Assembly: GCF_030164465.1 (NCBI RefSeq)
Contig: NZ_JASNJE010000020.1
Span: 1-64,000 of the forward strand
DNA length: 64,000 nt
Direction: 5' to 3'
DNA from: Sedimentitalea xiamensis
GTDB lineage: Bacteria > Pseudomonadota > Alphaproteobacteria > Rhodobacterales > Rhodobacteraceae
In this document: piece after piece, positions 34,521 through 43,912 of the stretch
How the letters are laid out: every line of letters begins with the position of its first letter
Position numbering within the stretch: position 1 is the stretch's first letter
Notes under the pieces: generated by a model
Database searches by the model: none
What the model was told of the DNA's origin: nothing
Seen by the model: the letters and a program-made list of their open reading frames with translations, nothing else
Translations under genes and position numbers: made by a program

Positions 34521-35838
34521 CCGCCCGGAAAACCTGTGGCGCCACAGCCATCGGCCGGACATGGAGCTGGCGGCGCTGGACGGCGACACCCGCTCCGACC
34601 TGCTGGTGATCGGCGGCGGTTTCACCGGATGCTCCGCCGCGCTGGAAGCGGCGCGCGGCAACGCGGATGTGGTGCTGCTGGAGGCCAGGACCATCGGCCA
34701 TGGCGGTTCCGGCCGCAATGTCGGCCTGGTCAACGCCGGTCTCTGGCTGCCGCCGGACGATATCGTCGCGAAGCTGGGCCGCGACGCCGGGACGCGCCTG
34801 ATCGACGCGCTGTCGGTCGCGCCCGACCTTGTCTTCCGGCTGATCGCGGAACATGGCATCGACTGCGAAGCGACGCGAAACGGGACGCTGCACCTTGCCC
34901 ATGCGCCGTCCGGGCTGAGGGAACTGGAAAGCCGGTTGCGGCAGGGCAACCGCACCGGCGCGCCCCTGCAACTGCTCGACGCCGGCGAAACCGCGCGGCG
35001 CAGCGGATCGCGCGCGTTCTTCGGCGGGCTTTTCGATCCGCGCGCCGGGACTGTGCAGCCCCTGGCCTATTGCCGGGGCCTCGCGGCAGCCGCCCGCGCG
35101 GCCGGCGCCCGGATCTTCGAAGGCTCGCCGGTGCGCGAGATCGTCCATGACGGGACGCACTGGATCGCGCGGGTTGGCGGCCACCGGGTGCGGGCCCGGC
35201 ATCTTCTGCTCGCGACCAATGCCTATGCGGACGGAATCGGCGGCGCTCCGGCGCGGGAATTCGTGCCGGTTCATTTCAGTCAGTTCGCCACCGCGCCGCT
35301 GCCCGAACCGCTGCGCCGGCACATCCTGCCGGGCGGCGAAGGCTGTTGGGACACGGACATGATCATGAATTCGGTCCGCATCGACCGAGACGGGCGGGTC
35401 ATCATCGGCGGCGTCGGCAATGTCGACGGTCCCGGCGCGACGATCCACCGCCGCTGGGCGGCCCGCAAGCTGGCGCATTTCTATCCCGAACTCGCCGGCC
35501 TGCCCTTCGAACACGCCTGGTCCGGCGCGATCGCCATGACATCGGACCACTTGCCCAAGGTGCTGTCCTTCGGGCCGAACGCCCTGTCGGTCTTTGGGTA
35601 TTCCGGTCGCGGCATCGGACCCGGCACGGTGTTCGGGAAACAGGCCGCGCGCGCCCTGTTGCGCGGCGACACGGATGCGTTGCCGGTTCCGTTAACCGAA
35701 AGCTACAGCGAGGGAGGGAAGCGCGCGCGCACCGTCTTTTTCGAAGTCGGCGCCCTGGCGGCGCACGCGCTGCGCCCCGGCCCCTTCGTGCCCCGCAAGG
35801 CGTCTTCGCCGTCCGCGCTGGCGCCCGGCCAGGACTGA
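34510..35838 (+). CDS. amaA: L-pipecolate oxidase-like FAD oxidoreductase
   Basis: 442 residues of the DAO family. FAD-binding VIGGGFTGCSAALEAARG (about residue 31) and C-terminal GYSGRGIGPGT. The start is taken as TTG at 34510, inside the end of amaB, because the N-terminal NLWRHSHRP stretch conserved in relatives lies upstream of the first ATG (34561). With AmaB it would turn pipecolate into 2-aminoadipate. Specificity is inferred from the partner gene. Confidence 0.83.
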   Translation: MTSDRPENLWRHSHRPDMELAALDGDTRSDLLVIGGGFTGCSAALEAARGNADVVLLEARTIGHGGSGRNVGLVNAGLWLPPDDIVAKLGRDAGTRLIDALSVAPDLVFRLIAEHGIDCEATRNGTLHLAHAPSGLRELESRLRQGNRTGAPLQLLDAGETARRSGSRAFFGGLFDPRAGTVQPLAYCRGLAAAARAAGARIFEGSPVREIVHDGTHWIARVGGHRVRARHLLLATNAYADGIGGAPAREFVPVHFSQFATAPLPEPLRRHILPGGEGCWDTDMIMNSVRIDRDGRVIIGGVGNVDGPGATIHRRWAARKLAHFYPELAGLPFEHAWSGAIAMTSDHLPKVLSFGPNALSVFGYSGRGIGPGTVFGKQAARALLRGDTDALPVPLTESYSEGGKRARTVFFEVGALAAHALRPGPFVPRKASSPSALAPGQD

Positions 35839-35860
35839 CGGGATACGGTGCGCAGCGGTT

Positions 35861-36016
35861 TTATTGCTTGTTCGCGGCAGTCACGAAGTCCCAGGCCACC
35901 AGCACCACCGTCAGCAGGACCACAAGCACCAGGTCCGGGCTTGGCACTTCAAGGGCCAGGATGGCGAGGAAGCCCACAAGAAACAGGAATGCGACGAGGG
36001 CAAGCAGACGTGTCAT
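35861..36016 (-). CDS. small membrane protein, 51 residues
   Basis: Short gene with AAGGAA ribosome-binding site 5 bases before the ATG at 36016. The product is two hydrophobic helices (residues about 3-22 and 28-44) joined by EVPSPD, with a polar tail ending AANKQ. It starts 22 bp after the amidase stop on the same strand and so probably ends the TRAP-amidase operon. No family recognised. Confidence 0.65.
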   Translation of the reverse strand: MTRLLALVAFLFLVGFLAILALEVPSPDLVLVVLLTVVLVAWDFVTAANKQ

Positions 36017-36038
36017 GGCATTTCCTTACGGTTCCGTT

Positions 36039-37403
36039 TCATTGGCTGTCCGCCCAATCGTAGAGCCATCTGGCCGAACGCAGCAACCGGCCATCGTCGG
36101 CGCGCGGCCCGACCAGTTGCACACCGATCGGCAGGCCGCTGGACGCGGTCAGTATCGGAACGCTGACGGCAGGCGTTCCGCAAAAGGTCCAGATGCCATT
36201 GAAGATCGGGTTTCCCGTCGATTCGAGCCCGTCCGGCGCCGGTCCGGGTGCGGAGGGACAGAGGATCGCGTCGCACCGTTCGAAGATTTCCTCGAGCCCG
36301 CTGTTCAGAACCGCCGGCCAGTCAAGCGCCATGAGGTAGTCGCAGGCGAGCGTCGCATTGCCTTCTTCAAGGGCTTTGCGGGTCGGTTCGCCAAGCCGGT
36401 CGCGCCCGTCCCGCCAGTATCGGTGGTAGTAACGCGCCATCTCCGCGAAGTTGATCCGCTGGCGCAACTCCCCGGCCCGATCGAATATCGCCGGCAGATC
36501 GACCTCGAACATCCGGTCGCCGAGCTGGTCCCGCAACTCCTGGAAAGCGGCACGGGTTTCCGGATCGGCCACGTCCCATCCGGGCGTCCGCACGAAGGCG
36601 AAGACCGGTTCCAGCGGCGGTTTCGAACGGGCGATGTCAAGCAGGCGCGGCGCGGGCGCTGGTGCGGTCGCGCTGTCAGCTTCGTCATGCCCATAGAGAA
36701 CTTCGGCGATGAGCGCCGCGCCTGCCGGGTCGCGCGCGAAGACGCCGACCGTGTCCAGCGTCGGCGACTGCGTGAGTATACCGCGGCGCGGGATGGCGCC
36801 GAAGGTCGGCTTGAACCCGGTGACGCCGCAGAAGGACGCGGGACGGATCACCGACCCCCCGGTCTGGGTGCCGACGGCCAGCGGGATCATCCCGTCCGCC
36901 ACCGCGGCGGCGGACCCCGACGACGATCCCCCCGGCGTTCGGGACGGATCGTGCGGATTGCGCGTCTTGCCGGGATGCATGAAGGCAAGTTCGGTCGTGA
37001 CCGTCTTGCCCATGATCAGCGCCCCCGCCGCCTTGAGCCGTTCGACCACGAAGGCATCGCGGCTCGGCACCCGGCCGGCATCCAGCGCGCAGCCGTTTTC
37101 GGTCGGGATCCGCGCCGTGTCGATGATGTCCTTCAGCCCGACCGGAAGCCCGTGCAGCGGGCCGATCGGGCGGCCGGACAGCCGGTGCGCGTCCAGCGCG
37201 CGCGCCTGCGCCCGTGCATGGTCCGGATCGAACCAGGCCCAGGCCCGGACCTCGGCTTCACGCGCCTCGATCCGGGCGATGCAATCCTCGACCAGTTCCA
37301 GCGCGCCGAGCGCGCCGGAGGCGAGCCGGTCCCTCAGTTCGACCGCGCCCAGAAGGGTGAGCGGCGCCGTCGCGCCCGACCGCGGTTTCGGTCTAGCTGC
37401 CAT
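36039..37403 (-). CDS. amidase (amidase-signature family)
   Basis: 454 residues. Catalytic Lys in GKTVTTE (about residue 80), the amidase-signature GGSSSGSAAAVADGM (about 104-118) and the cis-Ser/Ser nucleophile region TQTGGSVIRPASF. Hydrolyses amides. It overlaps the upstream dctM by 11 bp, so it is cotranscribed with a TRAP system; the amide or its acid is likely the transported compound. Substrate unknown. Confidence 0.9.
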   Translation of the reverse strand: MAARPKPRSGATAPLTLLGAVELRDRLASGALGALELVEDCIARIEAREAEVRAWAWFDPDHARAQARALDAHRLSGRPIGPLHGLPVGLKDIIDTARIPTENGCALDAGRVPSRDAFVVERLKAAGALIMGKTVTTELAFMHPGKTRNPHDPSRTPGGSSSGSAAAVADGMIPLAVGTQTGGSVIRPASFCGVTGFKPTFGAIPRRGILTQSPTLDTVGVFARDPAGAALIAEVLYGHDEADSATAPAPAPRLLDIARSKPPLEPVFAFVRTPGWDVADPETRAAFQELRDQLGDRMFEVDLPAIFDRAGELRQRINFAEMARYYHRYWRDGRDRLGEPTRKALEEGNATLACDYLMALDWPAVLNSGLEEIFERCDAILCPSAPGPAPDGLESTGNPIFNGIWTFCGTPAVSVPILTASSGLPIGVQLVGPRADDGRLLRSARWLYDWADSQ

Positions 37404-38811
37404 AGAACAGCTCCGGCAGGTAGAACACGATCTGCGGGAACAGATACATCAGCACCATCGACACGATCACGCAGAACAGGAACGGCATGACCCCGGAAAA
37501 GATCTGGGTGAGCCGAACCTCGGGCGGCGCGATGCCCTTGAGATAATAGGCCGACATCGCCATGGGCGGCGTCAGGAAGCTCGTCTGCAGGTTCAGCGCC
37601 ACGAGAATGCCGAAAAACAGCGGATCGATCTCGAAGAACTGCAACAGGGGCAGGAAGATCGGCACGAAGATGATGATGATCTCGGACCATTCCAGCGGCC
37701 AGCCGAGCAGGAAGATGATGATCTGGGCCATGATCAGGAACTGGATCGGGGACAGGTCCAGGCCCTGCACGAAATCGGAAATCAGGTGCTCGCCGCCCAG
37801 ATAGGAAAAGACCGCCGAGAAGGTGTAGGAGCCGACGAAAAGCCAGCAGACCATCGCCGTCGTCCGAACCGTCAGGTAGACGCTTTCCCGCAGCCGCTGC
37901 CAGGTCATCGCGCGATAGACGATGGCCAGCAGCATCCCGCCCAGGGCTCCGATCGAAGCGGCCTCTGTCGGCGTCGCGAGTCCGAACAGGATCGAACCGA
38001 GAACCGCCAGGATCAGGAAGGCCAACGGCAGGAAGGAAGTCATGATCATGAACAGCAGCTTGCCCATCGGGATGTCGGGCACTTCCTCGTCGGTGGGACG
38101 CGGCGCCGAGGAGGGTTGCAGGATCGAACGGCCCACCACGTAGACCAGATAGAGTCCGACCAGCGTCAACCCCGGCAACAGCGCCCCCGCATAGAGCCGC
38201 ACGATCGACACGTTGGACGCCGCCGCATAGACGATCAGCATGATCGAGGGCGGGATCAGGATACCCAGCGTGCCGCCGGCGCAGATGATCCCGCTGGCAA
38301 AGGAGGGATCATAGCGCGCCTTGAGCATCGCCGGCAGCGCCAGAAGCCCCATCAGCGTCACGACCGCGCCGACGATGCCGGTGGCGGTGGCGAAAAGAGC
38401 GCAGGTAATCAGTGCCGCGACCCCCATGGACCCCGGAATGTTCTTGGACGCAATGTTCAGGGTCGAGAACAGGCGGTCGACGATGTTGGCGCGTTCGACG
38501 ATATAGCCCATGAACAGGAACAGCGGCACCGCCGTCAGCACCTCGTTGGACATGACGGTATAGGTCTGGTTCACGAACAGATCGAATATTCGGTTGTTGA
38601 ACAGACCTTCGATCCAGAGGCTGAAGCTTTCCCAGCCACCCGCGGTTTCGTCCAGCCGGTTGAAGCCCCGCCACATGCGGGCGGCGTCGAAATAGGCGTA
38701 GTAGCCGAAACCGATGCCCATCGCCATCAGCGTGAAGGCGATGGGGAACCCCAGGAAAACGAAGACGATGAACAGCCCCAGCATCATCAGGGCGACTTGA
38801 GGGTCTGTCAT
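37393..38811 (-). CDS. dctM: TRAP transporter large permease (DctM type)
   Basis: 472 residues, about 12-13 membrane helices, with LGILIPPSIMLIVYA near residue 170. Belongs to the larger DctM class found with keto-acid/chloroaromatic TRAP systems. Overlaps dctQ by 4 bp and the amidase by 11 bp. Confidence 0.92.
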   Translation of the reverse strand: MTDPQVALMMLGLFIVFVFLGFPIAFTLMAMGIGFGYYAYFDAARMWRGFNRLDETAGGWESFSLWIEGLFNNRIFDLFVNQTYTVMSNEVLTAVPLFLFMGYIVERANIVDRLFSTLNIASKNIPGSMGVAALITCALFATATGIVGAVVTLMGLLALPAMLKARYDPSFASGIICAGGTLGILIPPSIMLIVYAAASNVSIVRLYAGALLPGLTLVGLYLVYVVGRSILQPSSAPRPTDEEVPDIPMGKLLFMIMTSFLPLAFLILAVLGSILFGLATPTEAASIGALGGMLLAIVYRAMTWQRLRESVYLTVRTTAMVCWLFVGSYTFSAVFSYLGGEHLISDFVQGLDLSPIQFLIMAQIIIFLLGWPLEWSEIIIIFVPIFLPLLQFFEIDPLFFGILVALNLQTSFLTPPMAMSAYYLKGIAPPEVRLTQIFSGVMPFLFCVIVSMVLMYLFPQIVFYLPELFYGS

Positions 38812-39392
38812 ATGTGGTGATCCATTTCAGCCTTGTCCGCTTCACGCATGAGCAGGTCTTCTGTTTCAAAGACATCCTCGTCCGCCGCGAGCCATTCGTT
38901 GGTTCGGATGGCCAGGATACACCGGCAGACCTGCGCGATGCCCTGGATGAAAAGCAGGATGCCCGCCGCCACGATCACCGACTTGAACTGGTAGATGGGG
39001 ATTCCAGCGGGGCTGTTGATCGACACTTCGCCATATTGCCAGGAGCGGGCGGCGTATTTCCAGCCGGCGAAGATCAGGGCCGAGACACCGGGAAAGAAGA
39101 AGAGGATATAGAGAACGAGATCGACCTTGGCCTGGGTGCGCGGCTGCCACAGGCGATAGAGGAAATCGCCGCGGACATGGCCGCCGCGGGACAGCGTATA
39201 GGCGCCGCCCATCATGAACAGCGTGCCGTACATGATGAAGGACACGTCCAGCGCCCAGGCCGTCGGGCTGTTGAGAACGTAGCGGACGAAGACCTCGTAG
39301 CCCGTGCCGACCGCCATCATGACGATGAGCCAGGCAAAGGCCTTTCCGAACCAGGCCGACAGGTTGTCGGCAAAGCGGATGAATCCAGTCAC
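38808..39392 (-). CDS. dctQ: TRAP transporter small permease (DctQ type)
   Basis: 194 residues from the GTG at 39392, chosen for the AGGGGAGGGG just upstream. Four membrane helices, with WALDVSFIMYGTLFMMGGAY near residue 45. The C-terminal tail is acidic. Middle gene of dctP-dctQ-dctM. Confidence 0.9.
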   Translation of the reverse strand: MTGFIRFADNLSAWFGKAFAWLIVMMAVGTGYEVFVRYVLNSPTAWALDVSFIMYGTLFMMGGAYTLSRGGHVRGDFLYRLWQPRTQAKVDLVLYILFFFPGVSALIFAGWKYAARSWQYGEVSINSPAGIPIYQFKSVIVAAGILLFIQGIAQVCRCILAIRTNEWLAADEDVFETEDLLMREADKAEMDHHI

Positions 39393-39477
39393 GGGTCGCC
39401 CCTCCCCTTGGCGCGTGCTCTGCGCGAATTGGCTCCGGCGGCCGTGCCGCCGGGGCCGTGTTTTCATTGGACCCGGA

Positions 39478-40608
39478 TCAGATCTTCAGGCGGCCGGGGA
39501 AGTAGTGGTCGTAGGCGAGGGCGTAATCCGGCGAGTTCATCAGTTCATAGTAGGTGACGCGCTGGACCCAATCGCGCTGGCTGTCGAGCGTCTTCTTCAT
39601 GAACGGATCCGTTTCCAGTTCCGGAATCAGTTCGTCCCACGCCTTGAGCTGCGCGTCGAGGATCTCCTTGGACGTGCGGTGCACCGTGACACCGGCTTCA
39701 TCCTGGAGCCACTTGAGATCCGCGGAATAACGGTCCATGGCCTTCGCCGTATTCGCGGTCGAGGCGGCTTCCACGGCGTATTTCAGGATCGCCTGAAGGT
39801 CCAGATCGAGATCTTCCAGGAAACTGCGGTTGAACAGGTATTCAAAGCTTTCGGACGCCTGGTGGTAGGACGAAAGATAGTAATTCTTGGCCACGTCCTG
39901 AGCGCCGAAATCCTTGTCCGACGACGGGTTGTTGAATTCGAACGCGTCGATCACGCCACGTTCCATCGCCGGCACGATCTCGCCGCCCGGCAGCTGGGCG
40001 ACAGACATGCCCAGCCTCGTCATCAGGTCGGCTGCGAGACCCACGGTCCGGTATTTGAACCCCTGAAGATCGGCCACCGTGTTCACTTCGCCCTTGAACC
40101 AGCCGAAGGGCTGCGCGAACATCGGGAAGCCGAGATAGCCCTTGACGTCCAGCCCCATGATATCCTGGGTAAGCTCGTCATAAAGCGCCTCGCCACCGCC
40201 GGCAAAGAACCAGCTCAGCATCGTGGTCGCGGAGCCGCCGAAAACAGGGCCGGTGCCAAAGAGCGACGCGGCCTTGTTCTTGCCATACCAGTAGACCGGA
40301 ACCGAATGCGCCGCATCGAGCACGCCATCGTTGACGGCGTCCAGCACCTGGAACGCGGCGACGACCGCACCCGCCGGCAGGACTTCGATCTTCATCCGCC
40401 CGCCCGACATTTCATCGACCCGCTGGGCGTAATCCTTGGCGAATTCGTCCCAGATGTTGGACGCGCCCCAGGACGTCTGCATCTTCACCACGATCGGCGC
40501 CTGCGCCAGAACCGCAGGCGCTGCCAGAACGCCGCCGGCGGCGGTGCCCCCCAACAGCGCGGATTTCTTGATAAAGGAACGGCGGTTCAGTTGCGTCTCA
40601 ATTGTCAT
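39478..40608 (-). CDS. dctP: TRAP transporter substrate-binding protein (TakP-like)
   Basis: 376 residues. Twin-arginine signal RRSFIKKSALLGG and cleavage near VLAQA (about residue 36). Conserved KYRTVGL (about 164) and LPGGEIVPAMERGVIDAFEF (about 183) match the alpha-keto-acid binding subgroup described from TakP of Rhodobacter sphaeroides. First gene of the TRAP-amidase operon. Confidence 0.9.
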   Translation of the reverse strand: MTIETQLNRRSFIKKSALLGGTAAGGVLAAPAVLAQAPIVVKMQTSWGASNIWDEFAKDYAQRVDEMSGGRMKIEVLPAGAVVAAFQVLDAVNDGVLDAAHSVPVYWYGKNKAASLFGTGPVFGGSATTMLSWFFAGGGEALYDELTQDIMGLDVKGYLGFPMFAQPFGWFKGEVNTVADLQGFKYRTVGLAADLMTRLGMSVAQLPGGEIVPAMERGVIDAFEFNNPSSDKDFGAQDVAKNYYLSSYHQASESFEYLFNRSFLEDLDLDLQAILKYAVEAASTANTAKAMDRYSADLKWLQDEAGVTVHRTSKEILDAQLKAWDELIPELETDPFMKKTLDSQRDWVQRVTYYELMNSPDYALAYDHYFPGRLKI

Positions 40609-40765
40609 GTGACTCCTCCCAAAGCACTGATTGCGACCGATCTGACGTTCACGGCTCTTCGCCGCGTGATCGGCTGCGCAGGTGCACGATAGGACGTGGT
40701 TCGCATCAGGCGCAAGCCTTTAGCTGCCGATTGCCCCGTCACCAGGGGTCGCCCCGCGCATTCGA

Positions 40766-40810
40766 ACCGGTCGCCGTCCGGCCCGCCGTCTTGACGGCGG
40801 CGGACCGGTT
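40766..40810 (-). terminator. strong hairpin downstream of the cytochrome c gene
   Basis: Long stem: AACCGG...GTCCG-GC-CCGCCGTC, loop TT, GACGGCGG-CGGAC...CCGGTT, about 30 bases past the cytochrome stop on the minus strand. No strong U-tract, but the stem is very stable. Confidence 0.6.
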
Positions 40811-40838
40811 TCGGGTCAGGGACGCAGCGCCACGTCGT

Positions 40839-41588
40839 TCATGGCGAGAAACCGGGATCTTTTACATAGGCCACGACCTGCCGGATCTCGTCGACGGTGT
40901 AGGTGTCTTTCCAGGCCGGCATCTTCTTGAACCCCTTGTAAACCCGCTTGAAAACGAACTCCGGCTTGTATTTTGCCGGTTTCAGTTTCGGCGCCTTGCC
41001 GGGATAGGCCTTGTAGCCATGGCAATGGGTGCACTGTTCGAACCAGATCTCCTTGCCCGCCTCGAAGTTTGACGGATCCGTCAGAAATGCCTCCTCGAAG
41101 GTTTGCGCCGCGATCACCTCGTCATCGCTCATCGCCGGCTCATCGGATTTCTCTGCGTCGGGTTCCGCTTCCGCCGTGTCGGTCGAGGACTCCGCCAGGA
41201 TATAGGCGACGACATCCTTGCGGTCCTGTTCATCCTTCAGCTTGAACGACATGCCCGACCGTGCCTTGCCGTCCTCCAGCCGGGTGCGCAGGAAAGCCGT
41301 CGGGTCTTCGAGATATTCGACCAGCAGCGGTTCGGTCCAGACCAGCCCCTGTTCACCTGCGGCAGACAGGGACGGGCTGTATTTGAATGCGTCGTAGGTG
41401 CCGGCGCTGCGCCCCACCACACCGGTCAGAACCGGGCCGGCCCGGTTTTCCGCACCGGCCCCGACCTGGTGGCAGGACTTGCATTTCTTGAACACCGTTT
41501 CACCGGCTTCGGCGTCTTGCGAATGGCCTGGCGTGCTCCAGCCAAGCGCGATGAGGACGGCGGCGGCCAGTGGTGCAGATTTGAACAT
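40839..41588 (-). CDS. periplasmic two-haem cytochrome c
   Basis: 249 residues from the ATG at 41588 (AGAGGAAG upstream). Signal peptide ends near GHSQ. Two haem-c motifs: CKSCH (about residue 35, with KMSF-type methionine region MSFKLKDEQ about 110) and CTHCH (about residue 187, with a distal Met in KKMPAWKD). An acidic linker joins the domains. Sits 95 bp after the PQQ-type dehydrogenase on the same strand, so it is likely its electron acceptor. Confidence 0.9.
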   Translation of the reverse strand: MFKSAPLAAAVLIALGWSTPGHSQDAEAGETVFKKCKSCHQVGAGAENRAGPVLTGVVGRSAGTYDAFKYSPSLSAAGEQGLVWTEPLLVEYLEDPTAFLRTRLEDGKARSGMSFKLKDEQDRKDVVAYILAESSTDTAEAEPDAEKSDEPAMSDDEVIAAQTFEEAFLTDPSNFEAGKEIWFEQCTHCHGYKAYPGKAPKLKPAKYKPEFVFKRVYKGFKKMPAWKDTYTVDEIRQVVAYVKDPGFSP

Positions 41589-41683
41589 GAGCTTCCTCTG
41601 ATTTCTGTTCCCGGCCTTGCCAACCGGATAGAAGACGGCGCCGCATGCCATGTGCTTGCGGCGCCGGGCTTGATCGGGTCGGG

Positions 41684-42994
41684 TCAGTTGGCCGGCATGA
41701 CCTTGTAGATCGTGTCCAAGCCGCCATTCGGACCGGTCGTGACCGAGGTGAGAACATAGACCTCGCCATCCGCATCCTGGGCAAATGCCAGAACATAGGG
41801 CTTCTTGCCCTCCATGTTGGTCACGTTCGCCACTTCCATCGACCAGGTGCCGTCGCTGCCGGGGCTGCCGATGAAGATCTGGCCGTCCATTTCGGCAAAG
41901 CTCTTGGACCAGTCGCCGAAGATGTATTTACCGTCCCAGTCCGCATGCGAACCGCGATACACATAGCCGCCCGTGTTGGAGATCCCCAGGCATTCCTGCG
42001 GGCGGGCGGTGCAGTTCGGATACTCCAGGATCGGCATCACGAGGTCCGCGCTCTCGCAGGACTCCGGATGGTTGTCCGGCTGCGTGTAGTCGAAACAGTG
42101 GGTCGCTTCCATAACCCGCCATCCGAGGTTGTCCCCGGCCTTGACGATATCGATCTCTTCGTAGCTGTTCTGCTGCACGTCACCGCAGAACATGTTGTTT
42201 TCGCCACCCATGTCGAAGGAACAGCGCCAGGGGTTCCGCAACCCATAGGCCCAGATCTCGGGCGCGGCCTCGTCATTGTCCACGAACGGGTTGTCGGCGG
42301 GGATCGCATAGTTGTTGCCGTCTGCCTGGCTGTTGACGTCGATGCGCAGGATCTTTCCATGCAGCACGCTCAGATCCTGGCCGTTGCCTTCGGTCACGTT
42401 GTGGCCGATGCCCCAGTCGTTGGCGTAGCCGCCGTCGCCGGTGGAGATATAGAGCATCCCGTCGGGACCGAATCCGATCCAGTGGCCATTGTGGTTGAAC
42501 TGCGGCCAGTTGATTTCGCTGATGATTCGCTCGGAGTGCATGTTGGCCATGTTGGGGTCATCCGCGGACACCGTGAATTCCGACACCGTGTTGGTGTGAT
42601 CCCACCAGAACATCTGCCCCAGATCGCCCTGGAAATTGATCGGCGCCGAATAGGCGACGTAGAATTTTCCGTTGTTGGCAAAATCCGGGTGGAACGCCAG
42701 GCCGAGCAGGCCCCGTTCGTCGAAATCATGGAATTGCGTCACGATCCTGTTGCGGATGTCCAGAAACGGCTGCGGCAGCAGATTGCCCTCGCCGTCGATG
42801 ACCCGGACACGACCGTGCTGTTCGATCACGAACTTGCGGTCGTCGCCGTTCGGCTGAACCATCGCCAGCGGCGCATTCACACCGGTGACATAGGGTTCCA
42901 GCACGATATCCACCGCATGCGCGGCGGTGGTGGCCCCGAGGGTCATGCAGGTCGAAGCCAATATTCCGAGCATCAGGTTCTTGGTAGGCGCCAT
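41684..42994 (-). CDS. PQQ-type soluble sugar/aldose dehydrogenase (GSDH family)
   Basis: 436 residues from the ATG at 42994 (GGGAGG upstream), with signal peptide ending AAHA (about residue 27). Six-bladed beta-propeller of the glucose/sorbosone dehydrogenase family: RGLLGLAFHPDF (about 94), NHNGHWIGFGPDGMLYISTGDGG (about 166-188) and RNPWRCSFD (about 250). Several Cys suggest disulfides. Oxidises a sugar or alcohol in the periplasm if PQQ is bound. PQQ binding is inferred from the family. Confidence 0.87.
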   Translation of the reverse strand: MAPTKNLMLGILASTCMTLGATTAAHAVDIVLEPYVTGVNAPLAMVQPNGDDRKFVIEQHGRVRVIDGEGNLLPQPFLDIRNRIVTQFHDFDERGLLGLAFHPDFANNGKFYVAYSAPINFQGDLGQMFWWDHTNTVSEFTVSADDPNMANMHSERIISEINWPQFNHNGHWIGFGPDGMLYISTGDGGYANDWGIGHNVTEGNGQDLSVLHGKILRIDVNSQADGNNYAIPADNPFVDNDEAAPEIWAYGLRNPWRCSFDMGGENNMFCGDVQQNSYEEIDIVKAGDNLGWRVMEATHCFDYTQPDNHPESCESADLVMPILEYPNCTARPQECLGISNTGGYVYRGSHADWDGKYIFGDWSKSFAEMDGQIFIGSPGSDGTWSMEVANVTNMEGKKPYVLAFAQDADGEVYVLTSVTTGPNGGLDTIYKVMPAN

Positions 42995-43101
42995 GTTAAA
43001 TCCTCCCGTTTTCTTCACGGCATAGTTGCGAAGTTGTCGCCGCGTCACCCTAGCAGAGCCCTTCCGCGAGTCTCCAACTTTTTTTGCAGGCCGATCTGAA
43101 A

Positions 43102-43122
43102 CGCGGAATTTGACTTTCCGCG
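43102..43122 (-). promoter_or_regulatory. inverted repeat in the PQQ-dehydrogenase upstream region
   Basis: CGCGGAA-TTTGACT-TTCCGCG, 7-bp perfect arms, about 110 bp before the dehydrogenase start. The direct repeat TGATTTCAA (43131 and 43145) lies next to it. Both could be operator sites; the remaining gap (42995-43264) holds no gene. Confidence 0.4.
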
Positions 43123-43264
43123 GCAAACCGTGATTTCAAGTTATTGATTTCAAACGATATTGCAGTATCCGGACCAATTGGCGCCGCCGGGCCGGGCAAT
43201 ACAGGTGGCAACGGCAGCAACGTCCGGGGCCGGACGGCCCGGCCGGCATTCCCTAGGGAACGCA

Positions 43265-43906
43265 TCAGGGCGAGGCCCGGTGTGGGATCAGGAAGGGCCG
43301 CACCACGACCCATAGCGCCAGCGGCGCGAGCGCGCAGATCGCGATGGTGAGAACCGCATTGTCCGAACCGATGTAACCGGCGGTGGCGAACACGAAACCC
43401 AACGGCACCGCGCCGCAGGTCAGCGCCGCCAGGTAGGGTCGCACCGGCATGCCGGTAAGGCCGGCGAGAAAGCTGATCGTCTCCGGCAGGATCGGCAGCC
43501 ACCGCGATCCGGCGACGATCCAGCCGCCATAACGGTCAAACAGCGCCCGCGCCTGCGCCAGACCCTCCGCGCCCGCCAGTTTCTCGGCGGTGTTCGGCCC
43601 GATCAGCCGGCAGACCAGGTATCCGGCCAAACCAGCCAGAATCGACCCGGTTGCGCAGATCAGCCCGCCCAGGAACGGCCCGTAGATGATCCCGATCGCC
43701 GCCATCACCGCCGTCGACGGCACCGGCAGCGCGATGTCGGAGGCGATCAGCGCGATCCCGGCCAGCCAAGCCCATCCGCCGAATTGGCGCATCCAGCCGG
43801 CCACCCCGTCCTCGGCCAGCCGCGCTTCGATCTCGCCGCCCCAGATCAGGAAGGGCATCACCGTCACGAGCAGAAGCACAAGAACCAGCAGCAGCAGGCG
43901 CAGCAT
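43265..43906 (-). CDS. VTT/DedA-type membrane protein (SNARE-associated domain)
   Basis: 213 residues, five to six hydrophobic helices. The VTT motif region is present: FGPFLGG-like IIYGPFLGGLICATGS (about residue 73) and GSRWLPILPETISFLAGLTGM (about 132). Known: VTT proteins are lipid scramblases or transporters. The ATG lies 6 bp after the eboB stop, so it is the third gene of an eboA-eboB-VTT transcript, suggesting a role in moving the ebo product or its lipid carrier (inference). Confidence 0.85.
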   Translation of the reverse strand: MLRLLLLVLVLLLVTVMPFLIWGGEIEARLAEDGVAGWMRQFGGWAWLAGIALIASDIALPVPSTAVMAAIGIIYGPFLGGLICATGSILAGLAGYLVCRLIGPNTAEKLAGAEGLAQARALFDRYGGWIVAGSRWLPILPETISFLAGLTGMPVRPYLAALTCGAVPLGFVFATAGYIGSDNAVLTIAICALAPLALWVVVRPFLIPHRASP

Positions 43907-43912
43907 GCCCGG

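Noticed and set aside
36709-38820. Long plus-strand open frame opposite the amidase and dctM
   Set aside because: Low-complexity Arg/Gln/Asp/His-rich translation, antisense to a well-supported permease and amidase.
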